A stretch of 35,070 nt of DNA from a virus. Location: positions 1 to 35,070 of IMG/VR virus record IMGVR_UViG_3300021091_003400; one strand, written 5' to 3'. Both the position numbers and the translations under genes were made by a program. Shown piece after piece: positions 1 through 8,281 of this stretch; position 1 is the stretch's first letter; each line of letters opens with the position of its first letter. The notes beneath the pieces are model-generated. The model saw only the letters and a program-made list of their open reading frames with translations. It made no database searches and was not told the origin of the DNA.

Positions 1-126
1 TGGTTAGGTGAAGATTTTAATTTATTAACAAAATTAAGGGAAGTAGGATACAAGGTATATATTGATACATTATTGAGTTCCGAAATAAAACACATGGGAC
101 TGTACGCGTATGGAGCAAATAAATAA
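1..126 (+). CDS. Glycosyltransferase, C-terminal end only (partial)
   Basis: Frame 1 is open from the window edge and stops at TAA 124-126, leaving 41 C-terminal residues. They begin W-L-G-E-D-F, followed by L-R-E-V-G-Y-K-V-Y-I-D-T and then I-K-H-M-G. This is the usual end of GT-A (family 2-like) glycosyltransferases, where the GED segment holds the catalytic acid, 'AREAGYKVYVDT' follows, and a late His binds metal. The 17-base overlap with the next gene fits the packing seen throughout the window. The N-terminal nucleotide-binding part lies outside the window, so donor and acceptor cannot be guessed. Confidence 0.7.
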   Translation, partial: WLGEDFNLLTKLREVGYKVYIDTLLSSEIKHMGLYAYGANK

Positions 127-817
127 AATAGGGTTCGGTGTTTTATGTTTTGGTGATAAAAAATATTTTGACGGAACAGTTCAAAAATTAAATAAGTTAC
201 TGAATTTAGGATTTAAGTGTTATGTACTAACAGATAATTCCGAATTTTTTTATACAAAATACACACCCTTATCCTTAACAGTATTAGAGTACAACAGACA
301 ATATAAATCATATCATGATAAAATTTTATTGGTTAAGGAAATTCTAATAAAACAGGATACAGCAATCATACTCGATGCAGATACAAAGTATAATATCGAT
401 TTCACCCCTCTTGCCGAATTGAAAAAATATAATTTCAAAGAAGGTATTAGTTATATAGAAAACCTCTCAAATCACAGAGTAAAAAAAACCACAATTAAAG
501 ATTTAGATTTAATGTTAAAGAATGATTGGAAAATGTATTATGCGTTTGTAAATTCTAAAATTGGTGATTTTGTTGAAAGAGAGACGATATGGGAACATTT
601 TTTGGTTTTTAAAAAATACGATTATTCAGAATTTTTTAAATGGTATGAAAAACTACAAATTATAAAAGAATATTGTGATATTTTAGAAAATAAAGAAATT
701 GTGGGTGCGGGGGAAGGAATAACAATGTCAATATGTTCAATGGTCACAGGTGTACCATTAAATAAGGACTTAGATTTATATGAGAAGGTAAAAGATTTAA
801 TAAATTATGAAGGATAA
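110..817 (+). CDS. Putative GT-A glycosyltransferase with DXD motif
   Basis: A 235-residue soluble protein with no signal peptide or membrane segment. Residues 85-92 read A-I-I-L-D-A-D-T, a hydrophobic strand ending in a DXD motif (D89, D91) that normally binds the metal and diphosphate of a nucleotide sugar. It is preceded by an H-D-K-I-L-L-V-K helix, as in GT6/GT8-like folds. A G-A-G-E-G-I segment near residue 200 could hold the acceptor-side catalytic acid. The ATG at 110 lies inside the end of the preceding glycosyltransferase and the gene overlaps the next by 11 bases. Fold and general role are inferred from the motifs; the family is not identified with certainty and the sugar is unknown. 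Confidence 0.6.
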   Translation: MEQINKIGFGVLCFGDKKYFDGTVQKLNKLLNLGFKCYVLTDNSEFFYTKYTPLSLTVLEYNRQYKSYHDKILLVKEILIKQDTAIILDADTKYNIDFTPLAELKKYNFKEGISYIENLSNHRVKKTTIKDLDLMLKNDWKMYYAFVNSKIGDFVERETIWEHFLVFKKYDYSEFFKWYEKLQIIKEYCDILENKEIVGAGEGITMSICSMVTGVPLNKDLDLYEKVKDLINYEG

Positions 818-1547
818 GACAATATTAAATCAAGAATTTATTGAAAGTAATATAACCACAAACAATGGTGAAGACTTACCCTATTTGTGGACACACGGAG
901 GTACCAAATTTCACATGGGAGATGGTATATTGATATATTCACTCATACAACATATGAGGTCAAAGGTGTGTGTTTGTATTGGTTCTGGTGGTGGGTTTAT
1001 ACCAAGAATTATGACACAAGCAAGAGTAGATTTACATAAACAAAAAATATTTGAAGGTGACCCTGATTACAATTGGGGAGATATTGGTGTTACATATTTA
1101 GTTGACGCTTGTAATGGAATCGGAGGACCAAACGATGTCGATAATGAGAATTCATTTTTTAGAAGTAATTTTCATCCAAGATTTATTAAATCAACATCGG
1201 AGGATGCTTATCATGACTTTTTTGTTAGACAAGATATAAAAATAGATTTTATTTATATTGATGGTGATCATTCATATGAAGGTGTTAAAAAAGATTTTGA
1301 ATTATATTCTAATTTACTTACAGATAATGGTATAATCGTTATACACGACACAGACTCAGAATATGAAAAATCATTAATCATTACTGAGGATGCAAAGAAA
1401 GACCATCATAGATTTGATGGACCATCAAAACTTATTAAAGAACTACAAAAAAACAAAGAGTGGAACTTGATTAATCTTTTTAATTTTCGTAAATTTTCAA
1501 CAAAACCAACTTCGAGTGGAATTACGTTGATAAATCGAAAAATATGA
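807..1547 (+). CDS. Class I SAM-dependent methyltransferase (Methyltransf_24-like)
   Basis: A 246-residue protein. Residues 58-64 (I-G-S-G-G-G-F) fit the glycine-rich SAM-binding loop after the first strand. Residues 147-160 (D-F-I-Y-I-D-G-D-H-S-Y-E-G-V) are the hallmark of the Methyltransf_24 group, and residues 175-182 (G-I-I-V-I-H-D-T) form the next strand and loop. Members of this group are common in sugar and antibiotic clusters, where they methylate hydroxyl or amino groups of glycans. Its place between two glycosyltransferases suggests a sugar or glycan O-methyltransferase, which is inference. It overlaps the next gene by four bases (ATGA), so the two are probably translationally coupled. 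Confidence 0.8.
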   Translation: MKDKTILNQEFIESNITTNNGEDLPYLWTHGGTKFHMGDGILIYSLIQHMRSKVCVCIGSGGGFIPRIMTQARVDLHKQKIFEGDPDYNWGDIGVTYLVDACNGIGGPNDVDNENSFFRSNFHPRFIKSTSEDAYHDFFVRQDIKIDFIYIDGDHSYEGVKKDFELYSNLLTDNGIIVIHDTDSEYEKSLIITEDAKKDHHRFDGPSKLIKELQKNKEWNLINLFNFRKFSTKPTSSGITLINRKI

Positions 1548-2395
1548 TAAGATTAGTTACAGTTATAGGTCACGGCACAAATTTAATAAAACACCATATA
1601 CAACATTACTCATCCTATGTTGATGAGATAAATTACATCGTTTATAACACCGATGAAAACCCCAAGTTAGATGTTGAGGTAAAAGAAGTTATTAAAGATT
1701 TTAAACATGTAAAAATTGTTAAAACCCATCACGATAGAATTTTTGATTGGGAGAGAGTCACAATGCTTTATAATTACATAACAAATAGACAACCAAACGA
1801 TTGGTGGGTAATATCAGATATTGATGAATTTCACTTATATCCAAAAAATAAATTAGGTGATTTAATTAATGAGTGTGAACAAAATGGGTGGGACATAGTA
1901 AGGGGGGGATTTATAGATAGAATCGGTCCAAACGGTGAATTTTCAGAATTAAAAGAAAAAGAATACATATTCAAACAATTTCCGAATGCGGGATTTTTTA
2001 GATATCCTTTAAGCAACGCTAATCCAAATAAGGTTTGTGTTATGAGGGGTTATATAGAGATTACATTCGGACAACATTATGCAAAAATAGATAATCAAAC
2101 AACTTGGAGATGGCAAGGATGGAATCATCCATTAATTAATCCTAAAGACCATGTACAGGTTCACCATTTCAAATGGGATTCCACATCGATAGAAAGAATT
2201 AAATCAGTTGCCAACAATAATCAAGATTATTCTTATTCGAATGAGTATGGAATTATGTACAATTCATTAAGAAAAAATAAGTTTCGTATTAACATAGACG
2301 ACCCCTTGTTTTTATTCGAAAAAAATTGTATATTAGGTGATTATGGGGAGTACTCCAAATGGAATAATTTGATTAATAAAATAAAATCAATATGA
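1544..2395 (+). CDS. Glycosyltransferase family 2-like (Glyco_tranf_2_4 type)
   Basis: A 283-residue protein starting M-I-R-L-V-T-V-I-G-H-G-T-N-L-I. Residues 87-100 read W-W-V-I-S-D-I-D-E-F-H-L-Y-P, with D92-I-D94 as the metal-binding DXD motif. V-Q-V-H-H-F-K-W (204-211) supplies a late His pair before an aromatic, the pattern seen in GT2/GT92-like enzymes that use a late His as metal ligand. No signal peptide or membrane helix is visible, so it should act on a cytoplasmic acceptor. It joins both neighbours through ATGA overlaps. Transferase function is well supported; donor and acceptor are not known. Confidence 0.75.
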   Translation: MIRLVTVIGHGTNLIKHHIQHYSSYVDEINYIVYNTDENPKLDVEVKEVIKDFKHVKIVKTHHDRIFDWERVTMLYNYITNRQPNDWWVISDIDEFHLYPKNKLGDLINECEQNGWDIVRGGFIDRIGPNGEFSELKEKEYIFKQFPNAGFFRYPLSNANPNKVCVMRGYIEITFGQHYAKIDNQTTWRWQGWNHPLINPKDHVQVHHFKWDSTSIERIKSVANNNQDYSYSNEYGIMYNSLRKNKFRINIDDPLFLFEKNCILGDYGEYSKWNNLINKIKSI

Positions 2396-2634
2396 CACAA
2401 ATTAAAAAAACCAATCAGACAGACGACGAATTACTGATTCTTGAACAACGAAAAGTTAAAGCACTTGAAAAAATTGCAAATTCATTAGACGCACTTACTG
2501 TGTGGTTTGAGGAAATTGATAAGGATGAGTGGAGTAGCAGAATTCAATATTATTTGGCTGAATTCCACACTAAAATAGTTAAAGGTGGGGAAGAAGATAC
2601 CGAAACACCAACTAAAAAAACTACTAAAAAATAA
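2392..2634 (+). CDS. Small charged hypothetical protein, 80 aa
   Basis: An 80-residue protein I do not recognise. Residues 12-45 are rich in Leu, Glu, Lys and Ala and look helical, perhaps a short coiled coil. The C-terminus is a low-complexity E/T/K tail (K-T-T-K-K at the end). It has ATGA coupling upstream and a one-base TAATG junction downstream, and its codon use resembles its neighbours, so it is very probably a real gene. The acidic-then-basic tail suggests a disordered binding or scaffolding segment, but no function can be assigned. It lies immediately before the four-gene LamG series. Confidence 0.6.
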   Translation: MTQIKKTNQTDDELLILEQRKVKALEKIANSLDALTVWFEEIDKDEWSSRIQYYLAEFHTKIVKGGEEDTETPTKKTTKK

Positions 2635-4055
2635 TGAGTCATAAACTTGGTATAATTGTACCATATAGGGACCGTTATAAACAACTTGTTCAATTTAAAG
2701 TATCATTAAAAAATTACTTATCAAAATTTGATATTGACTATGAAATAATTGTAGTTGAACAAGATGACGGGCTAGCGTTCAATAGAGGAAAACTATTGAA
2801 CGTTGGTTTTTTATATGCCAAAAAGTTAAGATGTGATTACGTTATTTTTCACGATGTTGACATGTTACCATATGATGTTGATTATTCGTATTATGATATA
2901 CCTGTACATATGGCAACTAATTTCATAACAACAGATAAATTCAAAAGAATAGTATTTGATGAATATTTTGGAGGAGTTACACTTTTCCCAATGGACATGT
3001 TCGAACTTGTAAACGGTTATTCAAACAAATACTGGGGATGGGGTTATGAAGATACCGAACTTTTACATAGATGTAAAATGTCTAAAATTCCATTAGACAC
3101 AAAAGAAATCAGTTTAAAAGGTGGTAATGTGGCATCTCTAAGATTTAATGGTGTAGACGCTTATGTTGAGGGAAACAACATATTCGATTTCAAATATAAA
3201 AATACAATTTTTATTAGTTTCAATCCCGATGAATTAACATTAAATTATGAAAAAGATGATGATGTGTTTGCGTCTTTTGGTGTACCCGGTTATGATTTTT
3301 TTATCGGATTCACCTCGTATTCAAGATACGTAGTTCAAATATTTGATATTGATAATAATATTATTCATTTAGAATCTAATATAACAACCAATTATAAAAC
3401 TAATATCACTTTAACTATTGACACTTATGAAAAAGAAATAAAGATGTATCAAGATGGTGTATTAGTGGACAGTAAAAAAATAAAAAAATTAAGAGATTAT
3501 TATAGTAAGGATAGAAAATTTTATTTAGGATGTAGTAACCCTAATAGAAGAAACGATCAAAAATTCTTTAAGGGTACCATATCTAACTTTGCAGTTTTTT
3601 CTGATGTATTAAATGATGACGAAATTAAAGAAATTTCAGATAATCAATATTTTGGATTGACACAAAACTTCGGGAACTATAAATCAGACTATAGGGTAAT
3701 ATTATATTATGACACTAAATTTATAAAAGGTTATAAATTAATGGATTTAAGTGGGAATGGTAATGACGGTGAAATACACAATTGTGAAATTGTTGGTGAA
3801 TCATTTGAAGAATATATTGAAATCGAAATACCATATAGAAGAAAATCAACATTTAAATTGGTACCACATGAAGAAAATGGGTATGTTTTAAATGGTTGGA
3901 AAAGTAAATTAACAAGATACAATCAATTAAGATTTTATAATGAGACACTTAAAGGTTCAACAGATTTCAAAAAAGACGGATTAAATGATTGTGAATACGT
4001 TGAACATTCATACGTAAAAAATAAAAACGAAAATCATATTATTGTTGGTATATGA
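2634..4055 (+). CDS. GT7-like galactosyltransferase with an inserted LamG domain
   Basis: A 473-residue protein. Residues 5-150 match the beta-1,4-galactosyltransferase (GT7) core: I-I-V-P-Y-R-D-R (7-14), A-F-N-R-G-K-L-L-N-V-G-F (48-59), F-H-D-V-D (72-76, metal site), E-Y-F-G-G-V (110-115) and W-G-W-G-Y-E-D (134-140, catalytic acid). A LamG-like jelly roll begins at L-R-F-N-G-V-D-A-Y-V-E (169-179) and runs to about 390. GT7 features resume after it: L-V-P-H (409-412) at the place of the metal-binding Met-x-x-His, then K-D-G-L-N (447-451), the conserved C-terminal segment of vertebrate GT7 enzymes. The lectin-like domain therefore sits inside the catalytic fold. Transfer of Gal, GalNAc or GlcNAc is family knowledge; the donor here is unknown. 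Confidence 0.82.
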   Translation: MSHKLGIIVPYRDRYKQLVQFKVSLKNYLSKFDIDYEIIVVEQDDGLAFNRGKLLNVGFLYAKKLRCDYVIFHDVDMLPYDVDYSYYDIPVHMATNFITTDKFKRIVFDEYFGGVTLFPMDMFELVNGYSNKYWGWGYEDTELLHRCKMSKIPLDTKEISLKGGNVASLRFNGVDAYVEGNNIFDFKYKNTIFISFNPDELTLNYEKDDDVFASFGVPGYDFFIGFTSYSRYVVQIFDIDNNIIHLESNITTNYKTNITLTIDTYEKEIKMYQDGVLVDSKKIKKLRDYYSKDRKFYLGCSNPNRRNDQKFFKGTISNFAVFSDVLNDDEIKEISDNQYFGLTQNFGNYKSDYRVILYYDTKFIKGYKLMDLSGNGNDGEIHNCEIVGESFEEYIEIEIPYRRKSTFKLVPHEENGYVLNGWKSKLTRYNQLRFYNETLKGSTDFKKDGLNDCEYVEHSYVKNKNENHIIVGI

Positions 4056-5479
4056 AAAAATTAGGGATTTGCATACCATATCGGAATAGAAAGGAACATA
4101 TAGAAAAACTTATACCTGAGTTAACAAATTATTTAAATAATCAAGGTATACCACACAAATTCTATGTAGGTCATCAAGTTGATGATAAATTGTTTAATAG
4201 AGGTGCGATGAAAAACATTGCCGCTTATTACGCATTTCAAGATGGGTGTGATTATATTGCTTGGCATGATGTTGATATGGTTCCACACGACGAATCGTGT
4301 GACTACTCATATCCTGAAATAAATCCAATACATATTGCAACAGGATTATCGAAGTATAATTACGGATTGGGGTATGACCAATATTTTGGTGGTGTGGTTC
4401 TTTTTAATAAAGAACAGGTAGATAACACCAACGGATATTCGAATGACTATTGGGATTGGGGTCAGGAGGATGATGACTTATTTTGGAGATGTTACTATGA
4501 AGGTTATACCACAGGTAAAGTATATAAGACATATAAAAATAGAGTTGTTGCAAATTTCAACGGATTAACTTCATTCTTCACTTCTAATTCAACAAGAGAA
4601 ATAAATAAATGTCTTAATGAAGACCACACCATTTCCATTTTGTATAGATCAGAACAACAACATGATAAACACCCGATATGGTTAGTGGGGGATAAAGAAA
4701 GAAGATTTATAGAATATCCATTAATCAGGAAAGAAGGGTCTTGGACTTGGGGTTTATCTTTTAATAACTCACGAGCGGTCACTATGGTATGTTTTAATAA
4801 GGATAATAATCATTATTACAATTGGGCAAAGAGATTTGAAAATCTTTGGACTTGGGTAACGATGTCGTATAATAGTGAAACTAAAGAACAATTTTTATTT
4901 GTAAATAATGAATTGATTACAAACAAAAGTGGAATTAAATTAAATGAATCCTTTCCTATTGAAGGAGAATTAAAAAGACATGAACCAAATAAACCATTCA
5001 TTTTTGGTTTCTGTAGTCACTTAAACACATATTATAAAGGAAAAATATCGGAGATAAAAATATATGATAAATTTTTTGATGATTCTTTAGAAATCTTTAA
5101 GGAAGAAAATAATGAGAATCTAAAACTTCATTATGAGTTTACAAGAGGACAAATTGAGTTATCCCAAGACTTAGAATGTAAAAGTAATGACTTAAAATTC
5201 ACACAAGAAGACATCGAAGTTATTGATAATATTTTACCATATAGAAAAGAAGGAATATTCGATTGTTTATTTCATGTTGATGAGGGTTATGTAAATGGGG
5301 AGTGGGCTAAAGGGGAGACAACTGCACGTAATGAAAGACGATTTGTTACAGAGATGCAACAACAAAAAATAAGATATAAAGAAGAAGGGTTTAATAAGAT
5401 TACTGAAGTTACAGAAATTGTGGACATAGATGAGACGTTATATCCAAACACAATGTTCATAAATACAAAAATGAAATGA
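4052..5479 (+). CDS. Second GT7-like galactosyltransferase with an inserted LamG domain
   Basis: A 475-residue paralogue of the preceding gene. GT7 motifs: I-C-I-P-Y-R-N-R (6-13), L-F-N-R-G-A-M-K-N-I (47-56), W-H-D-V-D (71-75), Q-Y-F-G-G-V-V (110-116) and W-D-W-G-Q-E-D (134-140). The inserted LamG-like domain starts at A-N-F-N-G-L-T-S-F-F (167-176) and ends near 395, with F-G-F-C-S (318-322) and Y-K-G-K-I-S-E-I-K-I-Y (328-338) on typical jelly-roll strands. L-F-H (406-408) and E-E-G-F-N (444-448) then continue the GT7 fold. Compared with its neighbour, the W-G-W-G motif is W-D-W-G and the insert is more divergent, so donor or acceptor may differ. Both ends have ATGA overlaps. Confidence 0.8.
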   Translation: MKKLGICIPYRNRKEHIEKLIPELTNYLNNQGIPHKFYVGHQVDDKLFNRGAMKNIAAYYAFQDGCDYIAWHDVDMVPHDESCDYSYPEINPIHIATGLSKYNYGLGYDQYFGGVVLFNKEQVDNTNGYSNDYWDWGQEDDDLFWRCYYEGYTTGKVYKTYKNRVVANFNGLTSFFTSNSTREINKCLNEDHTISILYRSEQQHDKHPIWLVGDKERRFIEYPLIRKEGSWTWGLSFNNSRAVTMVCFNKDNNHYYNWAKRFENLWTWVTMSYNSETKEQFLFVNNELITNKSGIKLNESFPIEGELKRHEPNKPFIFGFCSHLNTYYKGKISEIKIYDKFFDDSLEIFKEENNENLKLHYEFTRGQIELSQDLECKSNDLKFTQEDIEVIDNILPYRKEGIFDCLFHVDEGYVNGEWAKGETTARNERRFVTEMQQQKIRYKEEGFNKITEVTEIVDIDETLYPNTMFINTKMK

Positions 5480-7530
5480 AAATTAATTATAAAAAACCTA
5501 GACAGATAAGAGCCAAATCTTATTCCTATAATTTACTGACCGATACAAGTTTTACTATCACTATGTCATTCAAAGTGGAGAAGACTTTTAAACAAGATAA
5601 AAAAATTGGGTTTTTAGGTATACCTGGTAAAAATTTTGGTATTAGTTATGATTATGAAGTTAACACTTTTGTATTTGAATTTTGGACGAAAGATGACCAA
5701 GGGGACCTCCATTTCAATTGCCACAAAGATTATGATATAACAATAGATGAAATTAGAAAAGGAATTGTAATATCTATTGCATATGATTTGATAAATAAGA
5801 CATTCAAGTTATACAAAAATTATGACATCTTATTTGACACTATTGAAATTAAAAAAAACCATACGTTACTAAGAGAATATTACAAACAACCAATATATAT
5901 CGGTTGTCATAAAACGTCATCTTTACTTCATGGTTGTTACACAGAAATGGATATTCAAAGTTTTACTGTGTATAACGACGTGAATAATCTTACTAATGAT
6001 AAAATGATTTGTAATTTAGATTTATCTGTTGATGAGAATATTAAAATAATCAACGACACAACAGGAAACGGTAATTACTCAGAATTTATAGATGTTGAGG
6101 AGTTTACTGAAATGGTGGACTTTGATAAAACAAAACAAAAATTAAATTCTGTTGGGTGTGGGTTTTGTTTGGCAAAATGGACACAGGTTACAATGCATTT
6201 ACACAATGGTACAACTCATTCTTGTCACCACCCTGAACCACATAAAGTTAAATTAGGGGAACTAAAAAGAAACCATACCGCACTACACAATAGCTTAACT
6301 AAAAAACAGGCTAGGAAAGAAATGTTAAGTGGTCAAAGACCTAAAGAATGTAACTATTGTTGGAATGTTGAAGATAATAGTAATTCATTTTCTGATAGAA
6401 TATTTAAATCTGCGGAACCATGGTCTGAACCACATTTTGATGAAATTGCAACTTCTGATTGGAGAGACAACTATGTGCCAAAATATGTTGAGGTAAATTT
6501 TTCTAACACTTGTAATTTTAAATGTGCATATTGTGGACCAGAGTACTCATCAAAATGGATGGAGGAAATTAATGAATTTGGTGCATATAATTTAAAGACA
6601 TTTCAGTTTAACAGTACTGAGAGAATGGATGAAAGAAATACAAGACCATTTAGACACTCAGATAAAAATCCATATGTTGAGGCATTTTGGGAATGGTGGC
6701 CTGAGTTATATAGAAATTTAGACACATTTAGAATTACGGGAGGAGAACCACTTTTATCTAAGGACACTTGGAAAGTATTGGATCACATTATTGAAACGGA
6801 ATCACCTAATACAAATTTAAAATTATCAATCAATACTAATTTGGGTGTTACAGATGATTTAATTGATAGATTGATTGAAAAATTGACAAGAATTATAAAT
6901 GAAAAAAGAGTTAAAGAAATTGTTATTTTTACTTCATGTGATGCTTATGGTAAACAATCCGAATTCACAAGATATGGAATGAACTTCGAAAGACTTTTCC
7001 GTAACATTGATAAAATTTTAACATGTTTAGAAGCAGTTACTATTGTTGTAATGTCAACTTTCAATATGTTCAGTGTGTTTTCTTATGAAGAATTAATAAA
7101 AAAGATTCATAAATTCAAAATCAAACATTTTAATGTAAACAGAGTTTGGAATTCTGCAATTATTTTGGACACGTCATATCTAAGACATCCGCCATTTATG
7201 AGTTTTAGAATGTTAAAGGATTACATAAATGTTGAAGTTTTTGAAAGATGGATTAAATACATGAAGTTCAACTCTACTTATAGAAGTTTAAACTTTTACA
7301 AACAACAAACAATTGATGATGTTGGGTTTTCTACACAAGAGATAGAAAAAATAACAAGAATTAGAGATATTTTTGTTGCCGATTTGGAAACCTCAATTGA
7401 AAAATTTGATGATCACAAAAAAGATTTGGTTTTGTTTTTAGATGAATATCAAAAAAGAAGAGGATATAATTGGGAAGAATATTTCCCCGAATTAAAAGAT
7501 TTTTTTAAAAAAATAGTAAATGAGAATTGA
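5476..7530 (+). CDS. LamG domain fused to an N-terminal-twitch radical SAM enzyme
   Basis: A 684-residue protein. Residues 1-205 form a LamG-like domain (G-I-P-G-K-N-F-G-I-S at 48-57; Y-I-G-C at 141-144; T-T-G-N-G-N at 195-200). Residues 225-300 form a Cys-rich auxiliary 'twitch' region: C228-x2-C231, C250 and C292-x2-C295-W. The radical SAM core follows, with C346-x3-C350-x2-C353 for the [4Fe-4S] cluster and T-G-G-E-P at 421-425 for SAM binding. The twitch part precedes the core, as in the N_twitch_rSAM group known from phage and marine genomes. The substrate is unknown; glycan context suggests a sugar or a peptide anchoring one. It overlaps the following LamG gene by 11 bases. Confidence 0.85.
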   Translation: MKINYKKPRQIRAKSYSYNLLTDTSFTITMSFKVEKTFKQDKKIGFLGIPGKNFGISYDYEVNTFVFEFWTKDDQGDLHFNCHKDYDITIDEIRKGIVISIAYDLINKTFKLYKNYDILFDTIEIKKNHTLLREYYKQPIYIGCHKTSSLLHGCYTEMDIQSFTVYNDVNNLTNDKMICNLDLSVDENIKIINDTTGNGNYSEFIDVEEFTEMVDFDKTKQKLNSVGCGFCLAKWTQVTMHLHNGTTHSCHHPEPHKVKLGELKRNHTALHNSLTKKQARKEMLSGQRPKECNYCWNVEDNSNSFSDRIFKSAEPWSEPHFDEIATSDWRDNYVPKYVEVNFSNTCNFKCAYCGPEYSSKWMEEINEFGAYNLKTFQFNSTERMDERNTRPFRHSDKNPYVEAFWEWWPELYRNLDTFRITGGEPLLSKDTWKVLDHIIETESPNTNLKLSINTNLGVTDDLIDRLIEKLTRIINEKRVKEIVIFTSCDAYGKQSEFTRYGMNFERLFRNIDKILTCLEAVTIVVMSTFNMFSVFSYEELIKKIHKFKIKHFNVNRVWNSAIILDTSYLRHPPFMSFRMLKDYINVEVFERWIKYMKFNSTYRSLNFYKQQTIDDVGFSTQEIEKITRIRDIFVADLETSIEKFDDHKKDLVLFLDEYQKRRGYNWEEYFPELKDFFKKIVNEN

Positions 7531-8245
7531 ATATAAAAAACCATATTGGATAAAATTTAAATGGGACTTAACAAGTCATAATGATAATCAATACGTAACA
7601 GAATTTAATAAATCAGACAATTCAGATTTTGAAAATTTGTTTTTAAATGACTTCACAATAAGTGTAGAATTTAAAATAAAATTAGAATACAAAAAGGATA
7701 CAATATGTATGGTATTTGGTAAACCTGGTAAGAATATGGGTTTAACTTATAATGAAGAATCAAAATGTATTGCATTTGAATTTTGGACATCAGATGAAAA
7801 GTTTCACTTTGTAAATTTGAAAGGAATTGAGGAACAGGAAATCCATAACGGAGTAATTGTGACAATACAAAGAATAGGGCAGACAATCGTTCTTTACAAA
7901 AACTTTGAAATTTCTAATACGTATGAATTTGGTGAAAATTTTGTTGATGATTATCAAATACCCGGACTTTATTTAGGGTGCTCAAGTCCTCAGTCTGAAA
8001 ATGAAAATACAAGATATCATGGTGAAATGGACATTGAATTTTTTACAATAATTAAAAATCAAATTAAAATAGATGATGTAAAAACCATTCATCAAATTAA
8101 AACACAAGAGTTACCTTATAAACTATTTTATAATGATATTCTTTGTATATATAACTTTAACACAATAAATAATTTAGGTATAGTTTACGATGAATCAAAA
8201 AATACAAATTTTCTAGAAAAAGTACCTAAAGAGTTTATTTCTTAA
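7520..8245 (+). CDS. Stand-alone LamG-like domain protein
   Basis: A 241-residue protein aligning along its length with the N-terminal LamG part of the preceding gene. It shares K-P-G-K-N-M-G-L-T-Y (about 69-78), I-A-F-E-F-W-T and Y-L-G-C-S-S, and the same basic start M-R-I-E-Y-K-K-P. It ends where the preceding protein moves into its twitch region. The next gene begins 36 bases on with exactly the radical SAM part, so the two genes together reproduce the fused neighbour. LamG folds commonly bind carbohydrate or protein ligands, and no catalytic residues are visible. No signal peptide is present, so it is probably a cytoplasmic partner of the next enzyme. Confidence 0.72.
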   Translation: MRIEYKKPYWIKFKWDLTSHNDNQYVTEFNKSDNSDFENLFLNDFTISVEFKIKLEYKKDTICMVFGKPGKNMGLTYNEESKCIAFEFWTSDEKFHFVNLKGIEEQEIHNGVIVTIQRIGQTIVLYKNFEISNTYEFGENFVDDYQIPGLYLGCSSPQSENENTRYHGEMDIEFFTIIKNQIKIDDVKTIHQIKTQELPYKLFYNDILCIYNFNTINNLGIVYDESKNTNFLEKVPKEFIS

Positions 8246-8281
8246 TATCAAAAAAATAACGTATATTTTAAAAAAAATCAC

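Noticed and set aside
4504-4782. Antisense open frame of 92 codons
   Set aside because: Entirely within the GT7-LamG gene on the opposite strand; AT-rich coding sequence often leaves such frames open.
8246-8281. Frameshift or assembly error splitting a LamG-radical SAM fusion
   Set aside because: The LamG gene ends at a stop, the radical SAM gene has its own ATG and the join falls at a domain boundary, so gene fission (or later fusion of the other copy) is simpler. Read mapping would settle it.
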